From positions 6,761,360 to 6,825,359 of the forward strand of contig JASKMD010000006.1 in assembly GCA_030144725.1 (NCBI GenBank): 64,000 nt of DNA. Reading direction: 5' to 3'. Below, one piece after another: positions 42,725-64,000 of this stretch. The position numbers and the translations under genes were made by a program. The notes below the pieces were generated by a model, which saw nothing but the letters and a program-made list of their open reading frames with translations, was not told the DNA's origin and did no database searches. The stretch comes from Haematococcus lacustris (taxonomy: Eukaryota; Chlorophyta; Chlorophyceae; Chlamydomonadales; Haematococcaceae). How positions within the stretch are numbered: position 1 is the stretch's first letter; each line of letters opens with the position of its first letter.

Positions 42725-43487
42725 AGCTATGAACATCCCCCAGCCCTCTGTCGCTGAGCTGGTGGTGCTGAGCTGGTGGTACCCTGCTGGTGCGGAACTC
42801 ATCCATTGTCACCACCTTGCCTTTCACCCTGTCTGTTGGCCTGCCGCTGTTGGGCCTCTCCACCACCTTGCGGCAGGCCTGGAGCACGGCCTTGGCCCCC
42901 CACCCTTCCCGCGTGTGCCAACACCACCAGCTGCTTGCGGGTCCACCACTGCTTCCGGGACTCAATGGCTGCCTCCTCCTCCAACTGCATGGCACACAAG
43001 GCACACAATGCGCATGACATCCTCGTAAGGTTTGGGGACATGGCACCTAGCAGGGCACATGTGGGGAGGTCATCATCATCTGGCCGTGCCCCTCCCCCCC
43101 CCTACCCTTGGCACTCCCACCTTCTTGAAGTAGCGCTCCAGGACCTTCTCCTGCGCACCGTACAGCCCCATCATCTGCTCTGCCCACTTGGGATGCAGGT
43201 ACTCCCCCACACTGCATCCCAAGTGGCCAGGGTGACGGCCACATGCCGCTGGATGGCCACCAGGGAGGTTGTGACAAGGTGCCTGCTGGAGTGGCTGCTG
43301 CCAGGGGCTGCAGCTCGAGCTTGACGTTGTCATTCCACCGCTGAGAGTTGCGGCGAGCCTGGGTTAAGCCGCTGTCATGCTGCACCTTGTCAGCTTTGCA
43401 GACAAACAAAAACTGTTCAACATTCAAAAGCTTTGCACTGCAAAGTTTGCCTGCAAAGTTTGCAGGCAAACACAACCTGTTCAACAC
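42725..43487 (-). pseudogene. Fanzor/TnpB-like nuclease, upstream fragments
   Basis: Pieces on the minus strand in changing frames: AVWGEYLHPKWAEQMMGLYG with EKVLERYFKKVG (about 43230-43110), ESRKQWWTRKQLVVLAHAG (about 43010-42915), then VVERPNSGRPTDRVKG and KVVTMDEFRTSRV (about 42880-42780). VVTMDEFRTSR resembles the RuvC-II segment (catalytic Glu) of the algal Fanzor-like group. Frame changes near 42910 and elsewhere show that it is broken. Confidence 0.5.
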
Positions 43488-43675
43488 GGAACAACATGTC
43501 TGACTGTGGGTAATTTCACTCAGCTACTACAAACAAGTTGTGGTAGCCTCGGTCGCACCCTTGATGACTACCACTGGAGACCACTGGGCACCTCATCACA
43601 GTTACCAGCTTGACGCTAAAAGGCTAACAGCCTGATCAAGCTACTAAGCCCTATGCATTGTTGCGGGCCCGGCCA

Positions 43676-43886
43676 TCAATACTCCGGCCGGTACTCTGCA
43701 GCCCAGTGCAACCGCTGCCTGGCCTTGGGCAGCCGGTCATCGACCCGCTTGTAGCCCTGTTGGTACTCCTTGTCGACGGGGGGGAGAGTCTCCCTGTCCT
43801 TCCAGCTGCACAGCTCCAGGGGGCGCTGCATGCTCTCTCCAATGCGCTGCAAGTTCAGGCACCCGTTGGTGTCCCGGTCCAGCCAC
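43676..43886 (-). pseudogene. Fanzor/TnpB-like nuclease, C-terminal fragment 2
   Basis: After an acceptor-like CAG, the frame reads WLDRDTNGCLNLQRIGESMQ, then RPLELCSW, YQQGYKRVDDRLPKARQRLHW and stops at 43676. It is a second, diverged copy of the RuvC-III end found in fragment 1 (NAAL is NGCL here), so at least two insertions or a tandem duplication are represented. Confidence 0.55.
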
Positions 43887-43899
43887 CTGCCCCATGGGG

Positions 43900-45918
43900 G
43901 GCCTGAGGTGGTGGGACTGGGTCAGGTGCTGCAAGGGGGGGCTGGTCTTGGGCAGGGGAAGGGGGTGGCTTCTGGGCTGGGGGAGGGGGTGGGGAATCCT
44001 GGGCAGAGGGAGGGGGTGGAATGAAAAGTGTTTCAGTGTTTGGAGCGCAGCGCCATCAGCTTGTTCTAGATTAGCAGAGTTGTTTCGTACTGCCCTACGT
44101 GCTATGCAATTTGTCAGCAAACGCCATGGCTTCTGATGCCAGCGCCAGCCCTTGCTTGTCAAACAACGGCATCCACAAAGGGACCGCAAGAAAACTGCAC
44201 ATAACTAAGTATGATTTGATGATTTGAAGGCCAGACAGATGGCGAACAGTGCGTGAGAGGCCTCAGCTACTGCGAATAGGAGGGGCTGCCAGGGGTGCCC
44301 GGCTGCAGGCGACTGGTGCAGGCATCTTGGAACTCCATCCTGATTTCAGGAATATGGCCAGAAACACCCATGACAGAGCGATGACCAATTGAAAGTGTGC
44401 CCCCAACTTTCCCATCACCTTCACCAACCTTGCTACTGCCACTGGCCCGGCTGCTGACCTTGCCACTGCCACCTGCCCTCCGTTATGCAAGGAACGTGCT
44501 TGACAGCTGAATTGGCAAAGCAAGGCATGGGCCTGCATATCTGACATTTGTAGCATCTGTAACAGTTGTGGCATACGTGACAGTTGTAGTCTTCACCAGC
44601 CCTGCATTCATGGCATGCAGTGCTTAGGTTGGGCACAAATTGTGCACCTTTGCAACGCCATGTGCACGGCAAGCTGTGTGGCATTTGCAAGAGCCACCCA
44701 TCATACTTCGAACGGCTGACCCGTCATTACGCACGTCACTTCCTGATTGAAAACATCACACCTAAAGGGACACAGACACCTGGCTGGGCTGGCTGTCTAC
44801 TGAGAGTCAACTGAATGAGGGGCAGAGGCATATAATTGCAAGAACTCCACCCCTAATGTTGCTTTGATGGTGCAATATGTCGCTACCTGTTGCCAGCTGG
44901 ACGGATATAACCTGTTTATTGAAGTACAGGAGCCCAGCCCGGATACAAAGCATGTTCTCAAGAAGGAAAACTGCAAGGTGGTTACCTCCGTTTGAGGAAA
45001 AGGTGGTGCTTCGGGCACGAGAATCATGCAGCACTCATGACTCACAGATGCATGGGAAGATGACGTGTGATGCTTGAGCTGCTCATGTCACACATGCAGC
45101 ACTTACGGGGTTTTCTGCTAGCCCCATTCTTATGTCTCTGGCACTTCGGAAATCATGAGTTGAGCCACATTGTTATGCCAGTGACTCGGGCATGCAATGG
45201 CACCAAAGCACATTAGACGACGTCCATTCGTCAATAACTGATCACAGCCATGCAACCTGTGAGTCATCACTTGCATGACCCTGACCCTACAGCTGTAAGC
45301 TACAGGGTGGTGAGCCAGCAAGACGACATGAAGGCATTGTCTCTGCGATCCAGCAGGGTTCCCATCTGCCAAGCTGACATCCTGGCATGACATGAGAGCT
45401 GTGGCTGGTGGATACACTACAACTGACAGTGAGCTTGCGTGTCAATGGCAGCACATGCGCCATGTGTTATTTGCAGGCAAGTATGTCGATGAAAACATGT
45501 GTGCAGCATACCCTGACCTAAACCTACCATACTAGTAACGAAGGCAGGCAGCGGCACATCGTCACTTCTGTCAGATGCACACCAGATGTCCTGTCCTTTT
45601 GCATGTTGTGCAGCTGCTGCCGCGCAGCAGCATACTGCTCACTCCAGGTTGTCACAGAGCACTGTTGGGCTACCAGCTGCTGCAGCATCCCAAACATGTG
45701 CAGAGGCTCCATTGGCAGGGCAAGCCCCAGCCAATGTCCTCACATAGCTGTGCATACTGCTTGTCATCCTGGTCCTTGGCATGGCTGCTTCTCAATTAGT
45801 TCAGTTCGCATGACCATGACCCCCAGGGTTGGCAGTTGCACCCTCATCAGCAGAAGTCCCCTGACCAGGCAACTGTGCTGGCATGAGCAGAGCCCCCTGT
45901 GTTGCTGTAAGCTGTACT
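43900..45918. other. Intergenic, no gene recognised
   Basis: Short open frames on both strands (for example 44433-44690, 44797-45045, 45524-45712) show no family motif or splice-consistent chain. G-rich AGGGGGTGG runs lie at 43930-44030, next to the Fanzor relic. Confidence 0.35.
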
Positions 45919-47826
45919 TCACATGAGGACACCTGCTGCCTCCAATGCCTGCCATTCTGCAATCGTCTTTTCCAGGTACTTTAAGGCCATGGTTGTAAAG
46001 TCTGGTGCAGCACGCTGCATCGACAAGAGTGTAGGCTGCGGCAAGCAGGACGACAGGTAAGGAACATGGTGAGCACATGCGACTGCAAAATCCAGCAGAC
46101 CTGTAAGGTCTACACCGCAGCCTTGCAGGCTGGGACTACAAGCATATGCATCTGGCGTACCTTGAGGAAGATATCAATGAAGTTAAGCTGAGCACGAGGC
46201 ATGTTCATGGTAGCTCGATTGCAAAATGAGGACACTGCCAAGCCAGCAGCTGCCTCCTTGTCTCCCTACAGAAAGGGACACAGCAGTAAAGGCAGTGGTC
46301 TGCAGCTAGCACAGCTGTGTTGGCTGACACGAGCAGCTGACGTTTTCTAAGCACAATGTTGGTGCAAAAACGTTATGCAAGCCTTCACACCTGTTCACAG
46401 AACTCCTTAATGACGCGCTCGGCCCAACCTCTTGCCAGGGGGAAGGGTCGCGACGGGTTGGCGATGTCTGCGAGATGCACGATCATTTGGTACACAAGGT
46501 TGCGCTCCTGCCACTCGTCAATGTCAGGCTTGGCCTCAATCTGCGTGTTGAAACTCTTGAGAAGGTCGAAGTGAATGGCCATGTCCGTGGCCATCACCAC
46601 GTCAATCATGAGCTTCCGGCACTGCAGGAGAGCAAGGAGGGGTAGTGAATTAGTGGGTGATGAAGCAAGTAGACAAAACAACACTTGCAGGACTAAACAC
46701 ATACCTTCTTCTGCTCGTCAAAGGTGAAGCATTCGAAGATGTCGCATCCGCGGCTGGTGCGAGCGATGTCGAAGGCACGACTGATGTGAAAGTTTTCGTT
46801 CACTGACTTGTCGTTGTAAGTGGTAGCCCGTGGGTGCCGGCTGTTGATGAGGAAGTCGTTGTTGACGCCCAAATGCCCCAGGTCATGCACAGCCGAGGCC
46901 ATGATAATGCAGAAGAGGTCCATCTTGGGCACCTCGTGAACCTGCTTAGCGAAGGCTTGCATTATGATGGCTGCTGTCTGCGTCACGTCGCTGGCGTGAA
47001 TTGCGTTGTGATAATGGTTCTGCAAGTACTCGCGCTCTACTTGCAAGAGGAACGTCTCCACTGTCTTGCGGTTCACGCGCCAGTCGTCCTGCAAATACCA
47101 GGCATGGCAGGTCTATCTAAGCTCCTGCGACTGCCCCAAGGCACCGAAATGAGTTGAAGCTCCTCTGCAGCGCCTCACCAGAAGGCTGTAATACTCCAGC
47201 AGCGTCAATGTCATGGTTATCAACGGGTTGCCTTGCGTCTGTGCATTCCACTCGAACACATTGAAGTGCCAGGAGAAGAGCTGCACACATGTACCCAGCA
47301 GCGCGTCTGTAAGTAGCTGGGTTGGGTGGCTTGAGGTGCAAGAGTGCGATCGCACCTGCTCCTGCACTCCTTCTGACCATTTCCGTCGGTCTGCCTGGAA
47401 ATTGTCTAAGTCTAAAAGTCCGTTCTGCTGGTGCTGCTGGCGACGAGAGTCGACGAGGTGCTGAGGAGTTAGCCCCAGCTCAGGGCCCCGTTCCATCAGC
47501 ATTAAACCCTGTGAGCCACGCTTAGCAGTGTAGCTGACTAGCTGAGCTGGCTCGGCACACTCGAAGGCTCCGGCTGGGGCTAAATGGGCGCTGCTTGCCT
47601 GGGCTGCTTCATGCTCTACTCTTTGGGTGCTGGGCTGCAGTGGCTCCGCTGTCACGCTGTTGCTCTTCCGTCGCCACTTCAAAGCGGAGCAAAGCATGCC
47701 ATTTAGCTTAGACAACGCTTGCTTGGGATTGTGTGCCTGGTATAGAGGTCCCGCACGGCTTAATTGCTTCAAGCATCGTGTGGTGACAAGTCGTGAGTTG
47801 CAAGTCGCCGAGGCCAACCGAGCCAA
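45919..47826 (-). CDS. 3',5'-cyclic nucleotide phosphodiesterase (class I PDE)
   Basis: Exons on the minus strand: 47826-47179, 47088-46705, 46621-46391, 46265-46161, 46035-45919; all GT-AG, all phase 0, 494 residues. It hydrolyses cAMP and/or cGMP to the 5' monophosphate. The catalytic domain starts in exon 2: YHNAIHASDVTQT (general acid His), then VHDLGHLGVNNDFLINS (metal-binding HDxxH), ATTYNDKSVNENFH; exon 3 has VMATDMAIHFDLL and HLADIANPSRPF (the second metal-site Asp); exon 4 NFIDIFLK; exon 5 EKTIAEWQ. The first 216 residues have no recognised GAF, PAS or membrane segment in this model, though the ATG at 47826 leaves room for missed upstream exons. Substrate specificity cannot be told from the sequence. 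Confidence 0.92.
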
Positions 47827-48500
47827 CTGACACTAATGTTGAGTTACCTCTTTTGGGAAGTCAACCCACTTGCTACAGCTGGGTTGCGCTCATTGTGGTT
47901 CCGTACAGCACAGATGTCTCACTTACTCACATGTATATGTGTGTGTTGAGGCTCCTGTTGCTTTGAAATTTTTGGTGGTGACTGGAAGTGAAGTGAACTC
48001 TGCAATGACCTGAACTATGCCATGCCTTGTGTTGTGCCACCTGTGGGTGCGCAGGGGGCTGATGTATGACAGCGATACTATGCAGGACACTCCATAAACA
48101 TACCATTGGACCCTCTGCCCGTAAGCTTAGCCTGCCGCCTCTGGTCCTCTGCATGCTGGGGGCAGTGGGCACGGATTGTGGTGGAGTGTGCAGCAGAGGA
48201 GCAGAGGCCACGGGGCAACCTACTGCCTCTTTTGCCGCTTCCCCTGGACCGGCTCACGCCACTGCTGCTGCGCCCCCATGTGCCCGGCGTCTTTCTCCCG
48301 CTTCTTCGGCCTCTTCCGCGCAGCAGCGCTTTTTGTTTCGGCGTTTGCACGTGTCTCCTGCACGGTTGGCGAGGGTTTGGCAGCTTCGGCCGTCAAGGGT
48401 GACGGCACAGCTCGCAAGGCCGGTACCAGCTAGTCGCGCACCGTCAGATATCAAGCGCCAGCAGCAATGAAGAGCGGCGTCATTTACACGCGCTGAAAGG
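47827..48500. other. 5' flank of the phosphodiesterase, no secure gene
   Basis: Overlapping frames on both strands at 48066-48470; the minus-strand one (48417-48220) is Lys/Arg-rich (RKRPKKREKDAG) but without start, splice or family support. Confidence 0.3.
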
Positions 48501-48943
48501 ATGGAGTTGCATGGGGCGGTGCACAGAGTCGTTTGTCGCAGAGCTCACCACTTTTACGTCGCGGCCCGCAAATCCGATGCAAGACTTGCACCTCCTGACA
48601 GTGAAGTCAATAGCCCGTATTTGGTACGGACAACCTCACAATGCGTATGTACCACTCAGGCAAACCCGGACTTCCCAACAGCAAGGGAAATTGTTTCTGT
48701 GTCATGTCGCCGGTCACCGGCCGAAACAACCTGTCCGACGTGACGGCAGTGTCTGGTACCACCTCAAAGTGGCGCTGGCACATCTTGCGGGTCTACGTCA
48801 CGGGCACCGACTGCTGGCCACGGCCGCCGCGTGTCAAGATTACACCGCCGCAAACAACGCCCAGGTTGAGGCCATTGCAGAGCTCGTGGCTGGCCTGCTT
48901 GACCTGCAGTGCGGGCAGCACAATAAGGGACGTCGTATGACAA

Positions 48944-49475
48944 GTGACAGCAGACACCACGGCGTCACCATTGCAAGGCAGGCCAGGATCAGGGCACAAC
49001 GACCGGTCTAAAATGACCAGTGTGTCGCCACCCTCGAAGCTCGCCATCCTCCAGGTCTGGTGCAATGGTACGTCACTTGCCGGTCAAAAGCATGAACGGC
49101 TGGGTGGCCCAGTGTGGCTCCAGGGCCTGGGATGCAAGGATGACGGCCTGCACGCTTTTGAGCTCTACCGCCACACCCAGGATGTGCTAGCTCGTCTGGG
49201 GACCTGGGACACATTGCCCCTTCTGGCAGGTCTGCATAGCCAGCTGCAGCATTTGGTGCTAGTAGATCAGCGCAAGCAGCAGAAGCAGCAGCTTGCGGCC
49301 TATTTGCAGGAGCACTGTGGTGCTATGTGGACTTACTACCAGCATCATGTGCAGGCTCAAATGGCCTTGCCCCACCTCTTCGCTGCTCTCGGCAGCTCAG
49401 ACCAAGCTACGCGCATGGAAGTGGCGATTGATGTGGTGTATCATGCCGAGCTACGGCTGCCGCCGCCTGACAATG

Positions 49476-49561
<86 letters not shown>

Positions 49562-50134
49562 GAGGACCCTTATGGCACTTGGCGTCAATATGCATCTGAC
49601 ATTCGTGCCATAGCTGTGAACGGCGACCCTGGCAGCCCCGCATTGCGCCTTCACCTCAAACAGTACTACCTTGCCAGCCCCATCTCCAATGCCCCAGTGG
49701 AGTCCTTGTTGCAGCTGCTGAAGCATGGTGGTGGCAGGTACATGGAGCTGCCAGCTCTGCTGCCGTTGATGTCCCTGCGCACATGCAAGGAGGCCATGAA
49801 GACTGTGGATGTTCATGATTTGCAGCAGCACATGGGTCAGCTCCGTGCTGAAGTGCGGCGTAAGGAGGATGCCACAGTTGCAGCACAGCGGTCAGCAAAG
49901 GCAGAGCGCCAGATCACAGATGCAGCGCACAAGGTGGGGAGGGTTGTGATTAGTGTGGGTGACCATGCGTGCCAAGAGCGGCTTGCAGCGGCCCATGCCC
50001 TTGCCTTTGGGGGGCGTGATTATGGCCACACAACTGTCGAGGAGGCAATGAAGATGACGGGAAAGCAGCTTCAGTCATACCTCCAATTTCACAAGCAGGA
50101 GGTACACACGAGCTGGAGGGTACCCAAGCTATAG
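48944..50134 (+). CDS. Hypothetical protein with poly-Gln tract
   Basis: An open frame of 396 residues, the longest non-satellite frame in this region. It contains 28 consecutive Gln coded almost only by CAG (about 49479-49560), then a coherent stretch (GTWRQYASDIRAIAVNG, PVESLLQLLKHGGGRYMELP, LRAEVRRKEDATVAAQ) and ends TGKQLQSYLQFHKQEV...WRVPKL, which has the look of a SAP-like helical pair, though weakly. A preceding open frame (48511-49011) overlaps it, and an AG/GT-like site at 49054 suggests an intron or an upstream exon. It may be a host gene or part of an unrecognised transposon. No function is assigned. Confidence 0.45.
49479..49560 (+). repeat. (CAG)n microsatellite
   Basis: About 27 perfect trinucleotides coding poly-Gln in the 48944-50134 frame. 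Confidence 0.97.
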
Positions 50135-51701
50135 AGCCACGTGTGCACCCACATCCGTGGGAAGCTCGCCGCAGCTGCGCCCCCTCAGCAGCAGCTGACA
50201 CCTGCAGGCACCATCCCTGAGCTGGCTGTGCCTGCTGGTGCACCCCCTCAGCAGCAGCAACAGCTGGCAGCGGCAAGCACGTCACGTAAGCATGAGGCAC
50301 CTGCAGCTAACAAGTCGAGGGCAGCAAAGCAAGGTGAGACAACACCACGTACTGCACCTAGCACCTTGTTAAGCGTAGTAGAGCAGCCGGTAATGCACTT
50401 GCGCCAGCAGCAGCTCCAAATGCTAGTAGTGGTATCCAGTCGTCACGACTGCCGTCGTCGCGTCCACATGCCAAAAGCAAAACATGTTCCGACTGCTGCT
50501 GCGCGTTGCAGGTGCCAGCAACAACGGTGTGGCGAAGCGTGCTAGTGTGGCGCGCCTCGCATGAGGCAAAATCGCATGAATTCAAATGTCGATCTTTGGG
50601 CAGGCACTGAGCACCGCTGAGAGTGAGATAGTTTTTGCTGCGTCGGCCATCTCGTAGCTTTGAGTCTCCTCTGTTTAAAGCACTGTTTACATGTATTTTT
50701 GACTGGTTGGCTGCGGAGATACGGGCTTCCTATCACAGGGGGGTGGTTTTCAGGTAGTTGGGAACGCCTGATCCAGGCTCCCATACCTCCAGCATGGCGG
50801 CTTGGTGGGCTGCGTAGCCCTGCCAGCTGCTGCCCTCTGGTGGCGGCTGTATTGGACATGCGCAGCATGAGCGGCTTGCATCTTAGAACTGGCTCGCATG
50901 TCTGGCCTTTGGCGGGTTGGGGCTTCAGGCTCCCACACCTCCAGCACTGGCGACTAGGTGTGATGTGCAGCCTCTGTTGTTATCTGTGCAAGGTGCTCCG
51001 AACTCAGGCAGAAGCACCGAGCACAGGAGTTCACGGATTACATACGTGATATGCATCAGGTCACAGCGCTGCGCAATCACGAGGCGCGACAACCTTTTCT
51101 CTTTTCACGTGTCTGACTAGGAATGTGTATGGTTTGGGGTCTGAAGGCTCTATGAGGGAGCAGGCTCGTGGGCAGAGGGGGTGCAGGGGTATGGATGCTG
51201 GCTTGATGCTGTGGTGATGCCGGCTTGATGCTGCCGTTGGTTGGCAGGCTAGGCCAGGGCGCGACGCCAGGGCACCAGGGGGGGGGCTGGGGCAAGGAGG
51301 GTCCACCATTCGACCCTCGAGAAAAGCCCCCAAATCTTAACAAATGGCACAAATGTATCCTTACTCGTCTCCATCCACAGGGATGCGCCGACTCATTACC
51401 TATAAGGCCTTTGGATCACTCTCTCCAGCCTCCTTAGCAGCCTGCCACTTAACCGGCCCCTGCTTGCCATGCGCTCCTAGCCGCCCTGATCTCCTCGTGT
51501 ATCATACGCTGAGTGGCGCAGCAGTCGCTCTAGGTTCCCTGGCAGAGCTGAATGTTTAGTTTGTGTTTGTCTTGGTGTTCCTGCCTTCAAAGTTTTGTTT
51601 GTTTGCCAAAAGAGCCGGGAAGCTTAGTTACTAACTCAGCCAGCCAGCCATCCTGGCTTTACGTTGTGGCTGCCTCGCTCAGCTGGGTCGCCCACAACCA
51701 G
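50135..51701. other. No secure gene; Gln/Ala-rich tail and short duplication
   Basis: 50141-50545 is an open, Gln/Ala-rich frame that could be a further exon of the poly-Gln gene. A CAGGCTCCCAYACCTCCAGCA segment occurs at 50776 and 50927. From 51060 to 51700 nothing is recognised. Confidence 0.35.
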
Positions 51702-63057
<11,356 letters not shown>

Positions 63058-64000
63058 CTGCAAACATGAGACCAAGCCTGTGAGCGTGACCATCATCACT
63101 ACAACCACCGCTGACTCGACCCCTACCGTTGTCAACAACATCACCATGCCCGCCACCACCACCAGCAGCAGCAGCAGACCACGCTTTCCCCCCTTGCTAC
63201 CTCGTTCAATGCCACCACCACAGGACAGTGGCCAGGTCATGTGCACCACCAGCATGACCCTCCATAGCCACTCAAATGATGAACCACCACCATTGCACCA
63301 CCACACTAACCCCCTGGGCAGTTACCAGGGCCACCAATATGGCCACCCAGAGTCAAAGCTATGTGCGGTCAGGGCAGCCATTGCGTGAATTTCTTTCTTT
63401 TTCTTTCTTATTCTTCTCTACCCCACAAGCAGAAGAAGGTCAGAAGGGTATCTGGTTTCTCTACCCCACAAGCAGAAGAAGGTCAGAAGGGTATCTGGTT
63501 TCTCTACCCCACAAGCAGAAGAAGGTCAGAAGGGTATCTGGTTTCTCTACCCCACAAGCAGAAGAAGGTCAGAAGGGTATCTGGCTGGAGGTCACAGGTT
63601 CGAATCCTTGCAGTTCAGCTTGGCGTCCAGCTCAGCCAGGGCACTCCGGCAGGGGTAGCCCTGCGTGTGGCTGCTTTTGATGGGCAATGCCAGTGAGACC
63701 CATAGGCCAGCCATAACACATCATTGCTTCAAATCTTGCGAACTTCATCCATACCAACAGAGCCAGGGTCAGAGCCAGAACCAAGACCAAGCAGCAGGTG
63801 GTGGCTGCGGCCAGCTGACCATAGCACATCCCTCTCACGCACACATACACACAGTAACCAGCACCCACAGCAACCCTGCACCAGCGCCCCCCACCCCAAA
63901 CCCTCACAACTCCCGGACCACTTCCAGGCCCCATGCGCTGACACCGCCCTCCAGCCCCCCTGCCCCTGCCCCGCCCTTGCACCCGCAGCTTCACCCACCC
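63058..64000. other. Right edge of window, no secure gene
   Basis: Probably upstream intron or exon sequence of the EXO84-like gene. Overlapping open frames occur on both strands but none has a recognised motif. Confidence 0.35.
63416..63588 (+). repeat. 43-bp tandem repeat, four copies
   Basis: CCCCACAAGCAGAAGAAGG starts at 63421, 63464, 63507 and 63550, each followed by TCAGAAGGGTATCTGG. The last copy runs into GGTTCGAATCC (63597-63607), a perfect RNA polymerase III B box. Confidence 0.95.

Noticed and set aside
48078..48454. Minus-strand basic protein frames (RKRPKKREKDAG)
   Set aside because: Overlap open plus-strand frames, no splice chain, no family features.

Overview
The window looks like nuclear DNA of a chlorophycean green alga of the Chlamydomonadales, quite possibly a Haematococcus-like species. 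This is inferred from GC-rich sequence, genes with many short GT-AG introns, TGTAA poly(A) signals, extreme C/G-rich microsatellite load, low-complexity Q/S/P/A insertions in conserved proteins, and algal-type hAT, Copia and Fanzor-like relics. No species can be proven without a database. Bases 11763-12262 are an assembly gap.

Layout. 1-1278: 3' end of a frameshifted Copia retrotransposon and a probable LTR. 1303-2345: copy 1 of an unclassified AT-hook transposon family (other copies at 16817-17543 and 59329-60678). 2968-4155 (-): small secreted protein gene with two PH-x-x-x-x-F motifs reminiscent of 2H phosphoesterases. 6283-36468 (-): a 30-kb gene of at least 24 exons, reconstructed here with every junction in phase, encoding an organelle-targeted SbcD-like metallophosphoesterase fused to an SbcC/RAD50-like ATPase with zinc hook. 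Its introns hold most of the mobile DNA of the window: an 11.5-kb intron with a tRNA-Gln gene and a 10.25-kb hAT element (8-bp target duplication) that is itself split by a 7.4-kb CACTA-like element; a second hAT element; AT-hook copy 2; and G-rich satellite arrays. 36682-41666 (+), divergent from it: CNX2/MoaA, molybdenum cofactor biosynthesis, eight exons. 41800-43900 (-): broken Fanzor/TnpB-like fragments. 45919-47826 (-): a class I cyclic nucleotide phosphodiesterase, five exons. 48944-50134 (+): poly-Q hypothetical protein. 51702 to beyond 63057 (-): a long multi-exon gene best matching the exocyst subunit EXO84, with AT-hook copy 3 and a 248-bp hAT MITE in one intron.

The real genes have no evident common pathway. 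Most striking are the single-chain SbcD-SbcC protein, whose bacterial counterparts cut hairpins and palindromes and whose own gene is packed with such sequence; the nested transposons with exact target duplications; and satellite arrays that start just after 5' splice sites and are mostly G-rich on the sense strand. All exon models are manual and rest on reading frame, splice consensus and family motifs only.
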